A stretch of DNA of 64,000 bases from Castanea sativa (lineage: Eukaryota; Streptophyta; Magnoliopsida; Fagales; Fagaceae). The notes under the pieces are model-generated. The model saw only the letters and a list, made by a program, of their open reading frames with translations. It was not told where the DNA came from and did not search any database. The stretch lies in assembly GCF_040712315.1 (NCBI RefSeq), contig NC_134015.1:20461614-20525613 (forward strand), written 5' to 3'. Positions 32,342 through 43,899 of the stretch are shown here, piece by piece. Position numbers and translations under genes: made by a program. The first letter of the stretch is position 1. Each line of letters begins with the position of its first letter.

Positions 32342-33986
32342 CTAAGACAGAAGAGGAAGATAAAGAAGCACGGAAGTAAGAGAGCTCGACAAAGAGGCGA
32401 TGTTCCCAAAAGACAACATTGCGGGAGACACGAAGATGATGAGAAATAGGATCATAACACCGATACCCCTTTTGAGTTTCGCCATAACCAAGAAAACAAC
32501 AAAGTCTTGACCTAGGTTCAAGTTTGTTATGCTCATGTGGCTGAAGAAGAACGAAACAAGCAGAGCCGAATGAGCGTAGGTGGTGATAGTCTGGAGCTGA
32601 CCCAAAAAGGCGCTCATATGGAGTTTGATTTTGGATAACAGGACTGGGAATGCGATTAATAGTATGAACAACATGAAGAGCAGCTTCGCCCCAAAAAGGA
32701 GGAGGAACTTTGGCAGAGAGAAGGAGAGCACGAATAGTGTCAAGAATATGACAAAGTTTTCGTTTGGCTCTACCATTTTGCTAAGAGGTACCTGGACAAG
32801 TTAGTTGATGAATAGTGCCATAGGAATGCAAAATAGCTTGGAAAGCATATTGAGTGTACTCAAGAGCATTATCAAATCGAAAATTTTTGATACGTTTAGA
32901 AAATTGAGTTTTAACCATTTTTGCAAAATTAGAATACACTTGCAATAATTCAGAACGATGTTTCATACTAAAGATCCAGCTATAGCGAGAGTAATCATCA
33001 ACAAAGACAACAAAATATCGAGATCTACCAATACTAGAGACAGAGTAAGGTCCCCAAACATCAGAATGAATAAGGTCAAAGATATCAGTGGATATAGATT
33101 CACTAGAATTGAAAGGCAAAGCTGGTTGTTTTCCTAATTGACATGAAACACAATCGAAATTTTCTGTAGACACTGAACCTAGCAAACCTCTAGAAGCCAA
33201 TTGTTGTACACGGAAAGAAGATGCGTGACCAAGTCGAGCATGCCAAAGAGCAAGAGAAGGAATAGAAGAAACTGCAGCAGCTGCGACAATAGAAACATGA
33301 GCAACAAGTGGAAGACAAAGGTTGTCCACGGGAAACATACGCCCAACTCTGGGACCGGTCCCTAGCTTCTGTCCCGTCCTTGGATCCTGCACAATACACC
33401 CAGAATAATCAAATATGATTCGATAACCCAACTCAACTAATTGTCCCACAGAAAAAAAATTATAAGAAAGGTCAGGAACATGAAAGACCCTAGAAACGGA
33501 GAGGTTGGAGGTTGAAACGGAACCTATATTATGACCAGACATTGTGGAACCATTTGCTGTGCGAATAGTAAGAAGGTGTGGTGCAGGTTTAAGTTCAGAA
33601 AATAAGGATGAGTGAGGTGTCATGTGATTGCAACAAGCAGAATCCATAAGCCAAGAGGAAGGAGACATATCGGACAAAACTGAGAGAGAAGAGGAATAAG
33701 ATGCATTACCAACCATATGAATGACATTGGCGATGATGTTTTTAAGGTCATCTGTGGTCATGGTGAAAGTGCGACCTAAAGACTTAGACTGTGCAAAGAC
33801 GGGAGCCATTGGTTGGACACTCTCAATTTTAGCAATAGTGGCAGAAGAACCTGAAACAGCTGATTTATTGCGCTGAAAGCAAATCTCAATATTATGGCCA
33901 AAACGTTTGCAAAAATTGCAAAAGCGTTTGCTAGATTGTTGGCGACGATTGTTGCAAAAGGAAGAAGACTTGTCCTTATTCTTCAT
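32342..33986 (-). pseudogene. Copia gag end, protease and integrase
   Basis: Starts at the nucleocapsid zinc knuckle FCNFCKRFGHNIEICF. The protease active site is WLMDSACCNHMT. The pre-integrase zinc domain is LWHARLGHA...CVSCQLGK. The integrase core has its first two acids in DLIHSDVWGP and FRFDNALEY. A TAG interrupts the frame near 32778, and just after it the family's catalytic Glu is a Lys (GRAKRK), which would abolish integration. The frame continues recognisably to about 32342 (WGEAALHVVHTINR, FGSACFVLL). Confidence 0.88.
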
Positions 33987-34039
33987 TTAGAAGCAAAATA
34001 TGCAAAAATGAAATCTACGCGAAAAACTGGGTAAGGAGC

Positions 34040-34132
34040 ACCTGGGCTGCAAAAAGTCAACTCTGCGAAAAAGTCAACGGTCAACGGCTGGTCAACGGTC
34101 AACAGAAGTCAACGGTCAGCGGCCAACAGTCA
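34040..34132. repeat. GTCAACGG (W-box-like) array in the copia leader
   Basis: Six or more GTCAAC/GTCAGC words in ~90 bp; on the minus strand they read (C/G)GTTGAC, the TTGAC core bound by WRKY factors. The array lies between the 5' LTR and the truncated gag. Confidence 0.65.
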
Positions 34133-34225
34133 GTGAACGATGACGTGGCGGGTGACGTCAGCAGCGCGCTGGAAGGTGACGTGGCAGGTTGATGTGGCAG
34201 GATGACGTGGCAGCTGACGTGGCTA
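34133..34225. repeat. TGACGTGGC (bZIP-type) array in the copia leader
   Basis: TGACGTGGC, TGACGTCA and close variants are repeated about seven times in 90 bp, directly following the GTCAACGG array. TGACGTGG is a known G/C-hybrid box for plant bZIP factors. Confidence 0.65.
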
Positions 34226-34236
34226 GGGCTGACGTC

Positions 34237-34400
34237 AGCTGGAGCAGTCAGGCGCGTGAGGCGCGTGGAAGCGCGTAGAGGCTCTGTTCGGCGCGTGGCA
34301 ACGCGTGGCAGCTCTGATCGGCGCGTGGCAGCGCGTGGCAGCGTGACCTTCAGTGCAGAAACTTTGGGCGGCGCGTGAGGGCGCGTGGAGGCTCCGATGA
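34237..34400. repeat. GGCGCGTGG array in the copia leader
   Basis: About a dozen GCGCGTG/ACGCGTG words in 160 bp form a CpG-rich patch in AT-rich surroundings. It is responsible for an Arg/Thr/Pro-rich 125-codon minus-strand frame (34099-34476), which I do not regard as a gene. Confidence 0.65.
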
Positions 34401-34678
34401 CTATGAGGTTTTCACGAAAAGGTAGATCGGAGCAAGACGATCTTCGTGGTACCTTCGGAAAATTTTTTCGGAGCAATATTCACGGCGGTGCCGAAAAGGG
34501 CAGTGGTCTTTGCAGTGTTCGAACTCCCCAACGGCGGCTGCTACAGGTCCGGAACCTGAGGATGATGTCTAAGACTCGAAGGTTCAACGGCGAAAGGCCG
34601 TGCAGCGTTGTGACAAATAAGCAATATTGAGAATGGAGTTGCACCAATAAAGACAAGACTGCTAAGAAAAGGTCAGAG

Positions 34679-34695
34679 CAGTGGCTCTGATACCA
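34679..34695 (-). other. Primer-binding site of the copia element
   Basis: Minus strand TGGTATCAGAGCCACTG, directly after the LTR; complementary to the 3' end of initiator Met tRNA. Confidence 0.88.
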
Positions 34696-34854
34696 TGTTA
34701 GAAATACTGAATTCAATATTATTGTATTTCACACTGAAAGAATATACATGAGTGCCTTTATATAGTAGGCATATGAGTGCAGTACAAGTAAATATGAGTG
34801 CTATACAAGTAAACTAGTTTGGACCTAAAGCCCACAACACTATTCATGTTAACA
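34696..34854 (-). repeat. 5' LTR of the copia element
   Basis: 159 bp, TG...CA, followed by the target duplication TAAAA. It contains a TATA-like CTATATAAAGG on the minus strand. Confidence 0.93.
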
Positions 34855-35179
34855 TAAAACATTCGAAAAACAATGTCTCTCAAGAATTGAGATATGTAAA
34901 GTGGTATTTTTTACAAGAACAAAACACACAATATCCATAGCTTAAATACTTTGATGAAATTGATGAGAAAAATGAGAGAGATTTATTTGTGTTGCTCTCT
35001 ACAACATCACATATTAGTGAAAAATTCTCACTTGCACAAATGAGCCATTGGCCCCTTCATATAGACAACAAAAGGACAAAGCCAAGAATTGCAATTCTTT
35101 GGCAGTGGACAACTCTTTTGGCAATGGAAACCCACTATCGTAACAAACTTTAGCCCTCGCAGTTGCAACTTGTTTTTAG
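34855..35179. other. Spacer, possibly an LTR remnant
   Basis: The minus strand has LTR-like features: TGTTACGATAGTGGG, a CTATATGAAGGGG TATA-like stretch and ACAACATCAC. There is no second copy or target duplication, so I do not call it. Confidence 0.3.
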
Positions 35180-35660
35180 TAATGCAATTGACATGAAAAT
35201 TAGTATGAATATTAAAAACATATAGAACATGTAATTCAATGGTAAGATTTTCAAAATATAAATTTTATAATAAGTTATTAGGTGGTGTAATATTGCTTAG
35301 ATGTTACACCATACAATATTTTTTTAATTGGATACAAATTTTGACAAATCTATCGTTAGATTACATTATCTTCGTATATTCTCCATGCTTGCAAAATTTC
35401 AAGGTGATCAAAAATTAATAACCATGTTATCAATTAATTTTTTAAATTCAAGTTTTTGTAATTTATAATAATGCATAAAAATGAGTGTACGAATCAAATG
35501 ATAAATAACATCCAATTGGCATGATTGTTAAGAACATATAGAATATGTAATTCAACGGTAGGGTTTTCAAAATATGAATTCTATAACAAGTTATTATGTG
35601 GTGTAATATTGCTTAGAGTTACACTACGTGTAACTTAAACTCAATCCATATATATATATA
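35180..35660. repeat. Dispersed AT-rich repeat, two half-copies
   Basis: AACATATAGAACATGTAATTC followed by GGTGGTGTAATATTGCTTAGA occurs at 35217-35310 and again, nearly identical, at 35529-35620. The family also occurs inverted at 6539-6606/21148-21300 and at 24780-24850 beside a TA microsatellite. Confidence 0.6.
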
Positions 35661-35668
35661 TATATATG

Positions 35669-36436
35669 AGATGAGTTCAAGTAAATCTAACGGTAAAAAA
35701 TATGAACTCATTAATATTGATTTCCATATCTGTTTTTATTCCTAAAAATTTTCACATTATCTCTCTTCTCTCATCCTCTACTCAATACAGTCATCATGAA
35801 AAGACGTGATTGAGTTTATAGTCTGATTTATAAAGATTTGTGTTGGAGCATTATAGTTTGTTTCAACAATTACAAGAATGATACCATTATAAAGATTTGT
35901 AGTTTGCATGCATGATACCATTATACAAAACATCATTATGTTGGAGCATTATAAAGATTTGTTTCAACAATTGCACCAACAATTTGTTTTGTTTGTATAA
36001 GTTGCAAAATAAATTTATAAAGTCCAGGACTTTGAGATCGCAAAAGAAGCCTTTGAATTGGTTTCAAAGTCTTTGTGTAACTTGGAGTAGAGGTGGTGTT
36101 TTCCTCCCTGAGGATGTAGTGACGCTGAATTTTTTAATGTAGATTTGTTGTGAACTGGTACTAAAGTCTTTATCTAAGATTCTAAATTCTTTTTAAGGGC
36201 CACGATATGGAAATTCAAAAAAAATATGGAAATAGAGTTAGATATATGAAAATAAAAAGTTTCAGTTATTTTGGTTGAGATTAATGTAAACACATTTTGA
36301 GAATTGAGACAAATATGGAAATTTTAAAAATAAGGGATAATAAATGATATGGTAATCAATATTAATGAGTTCATATTTGTGACCGTTAGAATTACTTAAA
36401 TCTAATGGTGTAGAAAGAGTGTAACTCTACTCAACC
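35669..36436. mobile_element. Fold-back element with long inverted arms
   Basis: Left arm 35669-35770 (TCTAACGGT...ATATGAACTCATTAATATTGA) and right arm 36290-36436 are inverted copies over 60 or more bases. The ~500-bp centre (including a 76-codon plus-strand frame) shows no known protein. It is a probable MITE inserted at or near a TA microsatellite. Confidence 0.6.
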
Positions 36437-36789
36437 TTTCTTTCCGCCAATTGAAACTAAAAGAACAGTAAACTTGTGCTATAACAATCAACTGATTAAA
36501 CGTTGAAATAAAATATACCCATCCAAAATACTGCTATTTCCAACCCTGTTTATACAATGCTTAATTTTGTCTTATTCAATTAATACAAACCCTCACATCC
36601 AAAAAAATGTGGTAGTAGCATAGACAAAGGTGGAAATAGCATACATTCTATAATTACACATAAAAGAATTTAGCGATGGAGATTTTACTTGGACCTACAA
36701 GTTATATATTGTGATGATTAAGATATATGATAATATCAATAATGATGATGATAATATGTCGAACTTGATGGTGATTATATAATATATGA

Positions 36790-39700
36790 TCATGGGCACT
36801 GTGGATTGTTCCCAGGGCCCCCATAGTAGAAGTAAGTGCCCCATTGATTGTTGGAGGAGCTCTTGATGCTGTAACAATTGGTGTTTTCAGCTAGGGTTGA
36901 GATATATTCCACTGAGCTGAGACTATTATCAGCATCAACGATCTCTAGGTTCCGAAAGTAGCTTGCTTTTCCGAACCCATCATTGGCAAAGTGACCTGAG
37001 CCCATTTGGGTTGAGGTGTGCTCTCCATTGGCCCGTGTGTTCACCACCTCACCACCCCATTCTACCATAGTGGCATGGTCAGCTAAGTGTGTAAATAACT
37101 CCGCTGGCCAATATCCTACTAGTGTATTGTCGCCAAAGCTCATCCACCAATTTCCTAGTTTTGGATCCTATTTAAATTAAAGAAGAACACAATTAGATGT
37201 ACATGTCATGTGATGTGAAGTAATGTAAATAGAGCGGAGCTACATGAAAAATTTTAAAAATATTTTAATACTATATAAAAATATTTAAAATTTTACTTAT
37301 TAGCCTAAAAAAATGGTACTTTCCCCCTTGAAATATATGAGCTAGTCCAATCATGCTCTTAAAAAAATTGTCCAATTGATCTAGTAGTTATAGAGAATGT
37401 TTTTTTTTTTCCTCACATTCATTTGTTATTGTAAAATATGTTCACATATCTGTTAAAGTTTTGGATCATTTATATTTTTGAATATTTCATTAATTCAATT
37501 AAAATTTTTGTACTCACTTTGGTGTACAATTTGATAACTTATATTAAAAATGAAAACTTTAGGAATTCACTATGAAGGATACTAAATTATATGTGTGTAT
37601 AGATGTATGTGTTTGTGCATGTTTATAAAAGTTTGTATAAACTAATAAATTAATATCATAAGTTAGCCCTCCAAACAAAAATTTCTGGCTATACCCCTAA
37701 ATGTAACCGAGAAATTTTAGTACACAATTTTTTTGTCACAACTATAATATGGTAAGTGGAAGGTTAAAAGTGGTAAGTACATGTGTAAATAATTCTCTAC
37801 CATTTATGGTCAACCAATTCAACAAGTTGTAACATACAATGTAGTTTTAGAAAAACTGAAAAAAAAAAAATGAAAATGATGTATGTGTACCTTCCAAATG
37901 AGTATGGTGATGTCGTATTGATTGGATAATAATGATGATACTGGAGAAATGGCAGCTCCGATGGCAATCCTACTGTTGGTTTGCACAAATCCTGCACAAA
38001 GAAGGTTGTAGCACCCTGTTGCCTGATACGAATCAGACTGTAACATATAACAAAAAGGATTAAATTTCTCTTTATCAATATAAAAAAGGGGATTAGTTGC
38101 ATTGCTTCGCTAAATTGAGTTATATATTCTTTTACAAGCATAGGTAAAAGCATATCTACACCTGTTTGAATATACATGCGTTAACTAACAATATATTTGG
38201 GAGAAGATAAAAGTATAGAATAAATACGTATATTATTATAAAGGAATAGAATGAAATAAATAAATAAATAAAATAGTGCTTTTTTAAAAGCATAAAATAG
38301 TGCATTTTCTTTTGTATTTGGGAGTTTATAAAATGAAAAACGAAAAAATATATAATTCGGCTATTGTAGTCAATTATTAGAGAAATGTTATATCCACAAT
38401 AGTTTTATAACATTTTTTCAACAAATCCTAAGTGACAGATTGTTATTATTGGGGGCAAAAAAGTAATCTTAGTATTATGTTCAAATTTAAACTAATAATA
38501 ACTAATCACTTATAATTTATTATAAAAATGTTATGAAAATATTGTGGATGTATCACTTCATCAGTTAACATTTTCCTTATTAATTAAGGAGTCTAAATCT
38601 TCTGTTCTACTTTTCCTGCTCCACTCTATACTTAATTAAGACTTAATTAAGAGCTTGGATGACTTAAGGAAAATTCATTAGCTACTAGTTAGACACCGCA
38701 TGTAAGGTCTCAACTTTTTTTCAACGAGCATGTGAGCCTTTGTCCTATTTATTAAAACCGGTTCCATATGTGGGATTCAGAATCCATTCATCATTTATGA
38801 AGGGGTAGAATGATAAGGCGAATATTAAATACTTTCACCTAGAATCTGTCACATATAAATGCTAAGAATTCCATATGACATTTTCCTGGAAGCCAAGGCA
38901 CTACAATTTAATTCACACCTTGATTATACGTTGGACAAAATGTCAAAATTCCAATGACAAGTATGCCCTCAGCTAATGAATTCTAATAAAGTCGTGGGTC
39001 AATGTACATAGTTTTCCGAGTCTCGAATCTCAATTGTAAATGGCTTTAGAATCCACCAAAATAATGAAGCGCTGTGGCTGTCTAATTCATCTCAATACTA
39101 ACTGGCCTCAAATGATTGTTAGCTAAACACTACCGTAATGAGAATTCATTCATTACTAGGCTCGATTCAGAATGTGCAAAAGGGCAGGGTAAGAAATTCA
39201 ATAGAACTTGCAATGCGGCAACTTTTGAAATCTTACATATGCACTAAAAGGATAAGAGTTTGTAACTCATTAATATTAATATAGCACGCTGCCCTTTATT
39301 GGTACCAAGATTTGAATCTCCCTCCCCCGTTTTTGTAAGTATTGAATTATTATAAAAATAAAAAAAAATTATGCTAACGACTTATGACATTGGTTAACAA
39401 TCCAATTAAAAAAAGTTTTTATGAAGAAAAAAAAACAATTAATGTTTGACAGCTTTTTTCATTTTTCATAAAAATGATTTTAAAATTTTCTTAAAATGGA
39501 TTGTTAACCAATTTCCTAAAGGCACTTATTAGCATTTTCTTTAAAAAAAAATATATACACTAAAAGATATGTATACTAAAGAGGTCATGTTGGACACAAG
39601 AGTCTCTAGATCTAACCCACTATCCTTTTTAATTTTAAATTCATGTCTTTGGCTTCTATATTTTTTAAATGTAAACAAGATTCAAGTCAAGCACAGTCCT

Positions 39701-42700
39701 ATCATTTATCGAAATAGTTGAGATTCTGATATTCACAAACTTTTATTTTATTGGTCTTAGTGCAAGTATAGGTGAAAGTCTTGCAATAAGCGTGGAAATC
39801 AAATATAGAAATCACGTCAAGAAGGAAAATGAATGGAATGGCCTAACATGATCATTTGTGTCGTATTTAATATTTATAGATAGTTAGACACCTTTTTATG
39901 GAAGGTCACAACTTTTATATCCCTTCAAACAAATGTGACCCTTGCGAAGGACCATAACATCTATTCTAAGTCTACAAAATTTATAAGCACTTACCACCAT
40001 TTTATATTATTTTATTAAAAAAAAAAACCACAATTTGTGAAAGGGTCAAAGGGTACACTATTATTCGGGTGTAATCACCCCACAAATGCCTTCATTTCTG
40101 TTAAAATCAGTGACTTTAAATTAAGATTTAAAAGCTTAAGTTCTTAATCCGGCATTAATATCTCCAATGGTATAGGTATCCTTAGTAGTAAGGTTCCAAT
40201 GTTTCCATACTCAAGTTTGCCTAATGTTTTGTTCTTGCAGTTAGAGGGATAAGAATATGAATATCTTCAAATTCTCTTCTCACACTAGTTTGTGGCCTTT
40301 GGGCGGCAGCGAAGTCATTTTAGCATGGTCTATTTCCTGCTAAACACAAAGTTAGCATTAATTTGGACTTAGGTCACACCAGAAAGGTGCAACATTCTCT
40401 ACAATTTAGTTAATCAAGTGTGAAAAAAGGTACACTTGGAACAACTAATGCTACGATTTTTGGTGCACGTGTTTACAGATCAATAGGTCTTATAGAGCTA
40501 TGAAAAATTCCCAAATAAATTCTAATAGATTCACTGCCCTAGAAGATGAAGTTGACTTTGACATAATGTAATCTTAGTAAGAGGGAATCATTATGTCTCT
40601 AACCACATGAAAGTAATCCACATGATCATCTGCTCAAAATGATTCCATTCTTTGCATATCGAAAGCAAGACGTAAATTATAATAGTAATAATAATGAATG
40701 ATTATTGTGATAATTATAACAACAACTAAAATAATAATAACAGTTGGTTGTATTAAGGAAGAGAGAGATCTGACCGTCCAGTAAGTGAACAATCTTGGCC
40801 TGCTGTCACCATAAAGCTCCGGACTGACCTGACTAGTAGAATGATCAAAACTTCAGAAAATTCAAAGTTTTATAATTAATTAACCTATTTAAGTATTTAT
40901 TACTTTAATTATGGTACTTCAACCAAAAAAATAAAATAAAGATACTACCATTAATGTTCAAAGAGAATCTTGTAACTTGCATTACATTAATTGGAAAACC
41001 TCAGAATTCTATAAATGTACAACTCAAATGTTTTTCATATTTTCTAGAAACAATTACTAATAAAATACAATAAATGATAGAATATTATAATTAAGATTGT
41101 TGGGGAGTGTGTGTTTGGCTAGACAGAAAATGGACGAAGTACCTGCCATCCAGCTTCTATGCTGTTGAGATCTGAGCCGTCGAATGAACCGGAAAGAATC
41201 CAAATCTGGGAGAGACTGAACTCATTCACCACTTGGATTGCTGGGTCCCATACGTTTATTGTTGCTCTTGCCCCATACACTTCTTGCGCTCCAGTGTAGG
41301 CTATTGCGTGCTATAAATGTGTATACCAACAAATCAAATAGAATTTAAAATTGAATCCATTTAATAACCCAAAAGATAAACTCATAAAAGTATTGACTTC
41401 ATTGAATATTAAAAAACAAGAAGAGCTATTAAAGGGCAACAACAAGAAACACAAATCCCAACAATGAACTGAATATTAATAATTTTGAATGAAAGTCTAG
41501 AGGTTAATCTGGTGGAGGTCAAGGTAATGGAAAATAATCAAATGGTTAAAATTCAGTAAAATTCAAGGAGTGAAAATTTTCAATTTTGCTTTTTTGTTGA
41601 TGTGGGAGATTTTTTTTTTCTGTGTAGAGAAAAGAAAAGCAAAAACATTATCTTCCAACTTTATTCTTTACACCATTTCATGTAAGAACCCAAATAATTT
41701 AACTGAAAAGAGGAAACAAGCTATTTATTGCCTCAAAATTGAGGTGGTAGACCGTAGATCTCATTTAATGCATATTGTGTGGGGGAAAAAAGAAAGAGTG
41801 ATATCAACCATTACATATATTCATGGATTTCTTTCAAACTTCACCGAATTAAAATAATTTTATATTTTGGAATGCTTCCTTTACTGGGATATACATCACA
41901 TGAAATGCATTAAAAAAAGTCTTTCAAACTTGGATGCCGTGATTTTTTTCAATAAATTGACAATGCAAGGGGGAGTTTCGAACATAAGGATATAAATAAA
42001 AAAACCTTAGGTCAATATTCTCCTTCCTTTATTTATTATTATTTTTTTTAGTTTTCTTTCCCATTTGATTTAATTAAGTTCATCATCAAATCCAAAAGAA
42101 AAAGATTTAAGTGTACCAACCTTTTTAAAAACTTCAACTGTATTTACTTTTGGTCCAATATGGTACTTCTTATGCCTCTTACTATGTTGAAAGGAGAAGA
42201 AGTATTGATTTTTGTTTTTCTTACTAGGTAAATAGGGGAATGGGGTTGGTGGGCTTTAAGACCCATCGTCCATATACCAAAAGAGGCACTAGAATCATTA
42301 GGTATTGCTCGAATGTCAATAAGAAGATGATGATGATGATTATGATGGTACAGCAAGGAAATGATGTAGAAGATGATAATCAAAACCAAGTCGTGCATAC
42401 AAGGATTTATAGAGATAAGATATAGCATACCTCATGGCCATTGCCACTGACTACATCGGGTGCATCAGTGCGCCTAGTAAGAGAAACCCTACGTTGCTTC
42501 TTCCCAAAGTCAAACAAAGACTTGGCTCTTAATACATCATGCATTGTGCTTCGCCGTATGGGAACCGTTCCTCTTGGACATCGTGTACCATTTTGGTGCC
42601 ACATTTGCCATGCACCTTTCACTACTTCATTACTCTTCTCATCTCTCACCCCATCTTCTTTCATCATTCTCACTTTGGGCATCTCTTGAGGATGTCTCTG

Positions 42701-43282
42701 TGACATTAACACAATGATAATCCTCATTATAACAAATAATTATGTATTTGAGAGAAAAGAAAAAGGAAAAGAGAGAGAGAGAGAAAGTAAGGTTGGTATA
42801 TATCTTTATGCTATGGCTTTTGTACCTGGATCTTGTGATTCTTTAAGAGAGGATGATCTAAAGCAGGTTGTTTTCTTTTATGGACACAATCAATGATATC
42901 TCCATCTGGGCTCTGGGAAGATTGAAAGATAATATCACAAATAATTAAAGCAAACCATCATGAAATCTAATCAAAATATATGACAGAAAGAGGAAAAAAA
43001 AATTAATAATGAGAAGGAATTTAAATTTTGAACGTCTTTGTCGAAAACACACGAAGTATCAGTTGAATTACAAAGAAATGAAACACATACCTCTATGGTC
43101 ATGACGGCAGGCTTGTTAATCTGGTCCAAGTGCGTCTTTATTCTTTCAAGTCTCAAGCTGCTCACTTGCCTATGTTCTGTGTAATTTAGACCCAAAACCA
43201 TAGGAAATCTCCCAAGCAAGATAGCAAAACAGATAGGCAGAAGAAGAGCTAAAAACCCTCTCTTCCTTCCAACGATACCCAT
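36790..43282 (-). CDS. Neprosin-family (DUF239) secreted protein
   Basis: Seven coding exons on the minus strand: 43282-43091, 42912-42826, 42697-42431, 41310-41143, 40828-40775, 38037-37891 and 37167-36790. All splice sites are GT/AG and all introns are phase 0, giving about 430 residues. Residues ~9-31 are a hydrophobic signal peptide. The N-terminal activation-peptide domain shows [28 protein letters not shown] and [10 protein letters not shown]. The C-terminal neprosin domain shows [42 protein letters not shown] and the end GNNPQCP. Relatives such as Nepenthes neprosin are secreted prolyl peptidases with a pair of catalytic Glu residues; WGGE is conserved here, but I cannot prove activity. 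Length and ends are normal for the family and no stop or frameshift is seen. Confidence 0.93.
38382..38559. mobile_element. MITE in the neprosin-gene intron
   Basis: Terminal inverted repeats of ~35 bp: GAAATGTTATATCCACAATA at the left and the inverse of GAAGTGATACATCCACAATA at the right, both continuing into ATAACATTTTT. It lies in the 2.7-kb fifth intron. The target duplication is unclear. Confidence 0.65.
39371..39535. mobile_element. MITE, family A, copy in the neprosin-gene intron
   Basis: Starts ATGCTAACGACTTATGAC and ends with the inverse CTAAAGGCACTTATTAGCAT; inner arms also pair (GGTTAACAATCCA). The same family is at 60346-60504 and 29953-30115. Confidence 0.7.
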
Positions 43283-43802
43283 ATCTCATTCAGTGCCAAG
43301 AAACTGGGGAAAACTAGAACAACATTACTAGCAAAACCAAGAGCACAAAGCAAACCCTGACTTTTTTCTTGATATTACTAAACCCAAACACCGATACAAA
43401 CAAAGAAAGGAACAAAGAAAAGGAGTTGCATTAATGGTGAGGATGGGTGGTGGGTGGAGGCTAATTAAATCATGCACAGACCCCCTTGGACTTTCAGCAT
43501 CAAGGTCATCATTGCCTGCATTGGATTCAATATTTGATATACTGTTTTAAATATTTTTGTTCTTTGGAACAGCACAACTTGAAGCAAAAGAAATTTAAGA
43601 GCTGGAGGCCAGGCTTCAAAGCATTATAAAAACACAGACCTACCCAACTGAAACGAACCCCCTTTTATTGCACTCCTTCAATGTGTATCTGCCACCATAC
43701 ACTTTGCCATTAATATTTCTTTGAAACCGCACACACTTGCTTGCTTCTACGACTCTCTTTATCTTCCTTTCCTTCACAGTCTCCATTCCTTGGTTTCACC
43801 TT

Positions 43803-43813
43803 TTTATATATAG
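43803..43813 (-). promoter_or_regulatory. TATA box of the neprosin-family gene
   Basis: Minus-strand CTATATATAAAAAGG about 520 bases upstream of the ATG. A start near 43775 would give a ~490-base leader. Confidence 0.5.
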
Positions 43814-43862
43814 TAAAATTGTAAGTACCACTCAACATGGTGAGCTTTCCATCCTTTGGTAC

Positions 43863-43874
43863 TGCCACGTGGCA
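43863..43874. promoter_or_regulatory. Palindromic G-box upstream of the neprosin-family gene
   Basis: TGCCACGTGGCA is a perfect 12-bp palindrome about 55 bases upstream of the TATA box. G-boxes bind bZIP and bHLH factors in light and abscisic-acid responses. Position and symmetry support a working promoter; which signal acts on it is unknown. Confidence 0.5.
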
Positions 43875-43899
43875 TTTGTCCCACTTCTCTTTTACCTAA

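Larger units (their letters stand above)
30400..34854 (-). mobile_element. Ty1/copia LTR retrotransposon, defective
   Basis: 4.46 kb on the minus strand with 159-bp LTRs (30400-30558 and 34696-34854) ending TGTTAACA. The target duplication TAAAA is perfect (30395-30399 and 34855-34859). The primer site TGGTATCAGAGCC (initiator Met tRNA) directly follows the 5' LTR, and the purine tract TTTGAGGGGGGC precedes the 3' LTR. Domain order is zinc knuckle, protease, integrase, RT, RNase H, the copia order. Most of gag is missing, about 100 bp of RT is deleted and there are nonsense codons, so it is dead. The LTRs differ at 7 of 159 positions by my alignment. Confidence 0.93.

Noticed and set aside
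34099..34476. 125-codon Arg/Thr/Pro-rich frame as copia gag
   Set aside because: It is a translation of the GGCGCGTGG and TGACGTGG arrays; no capsid or zinc motif, and the true zinc knuckle lies in another frame downstream.
34855..35179. Solo LTR left of the AT-rich repeat
   Set aside because: LTR-like words but no second copy, no defined ends and no target duplication in the window.
42240..42425. 61-codon plus-strand frame next to neprosin-gene exon 3
   Set aside because: It overlaps intron sequence of the minus-strand gene and has no motif; the methionine run is a GAT microsatellite.
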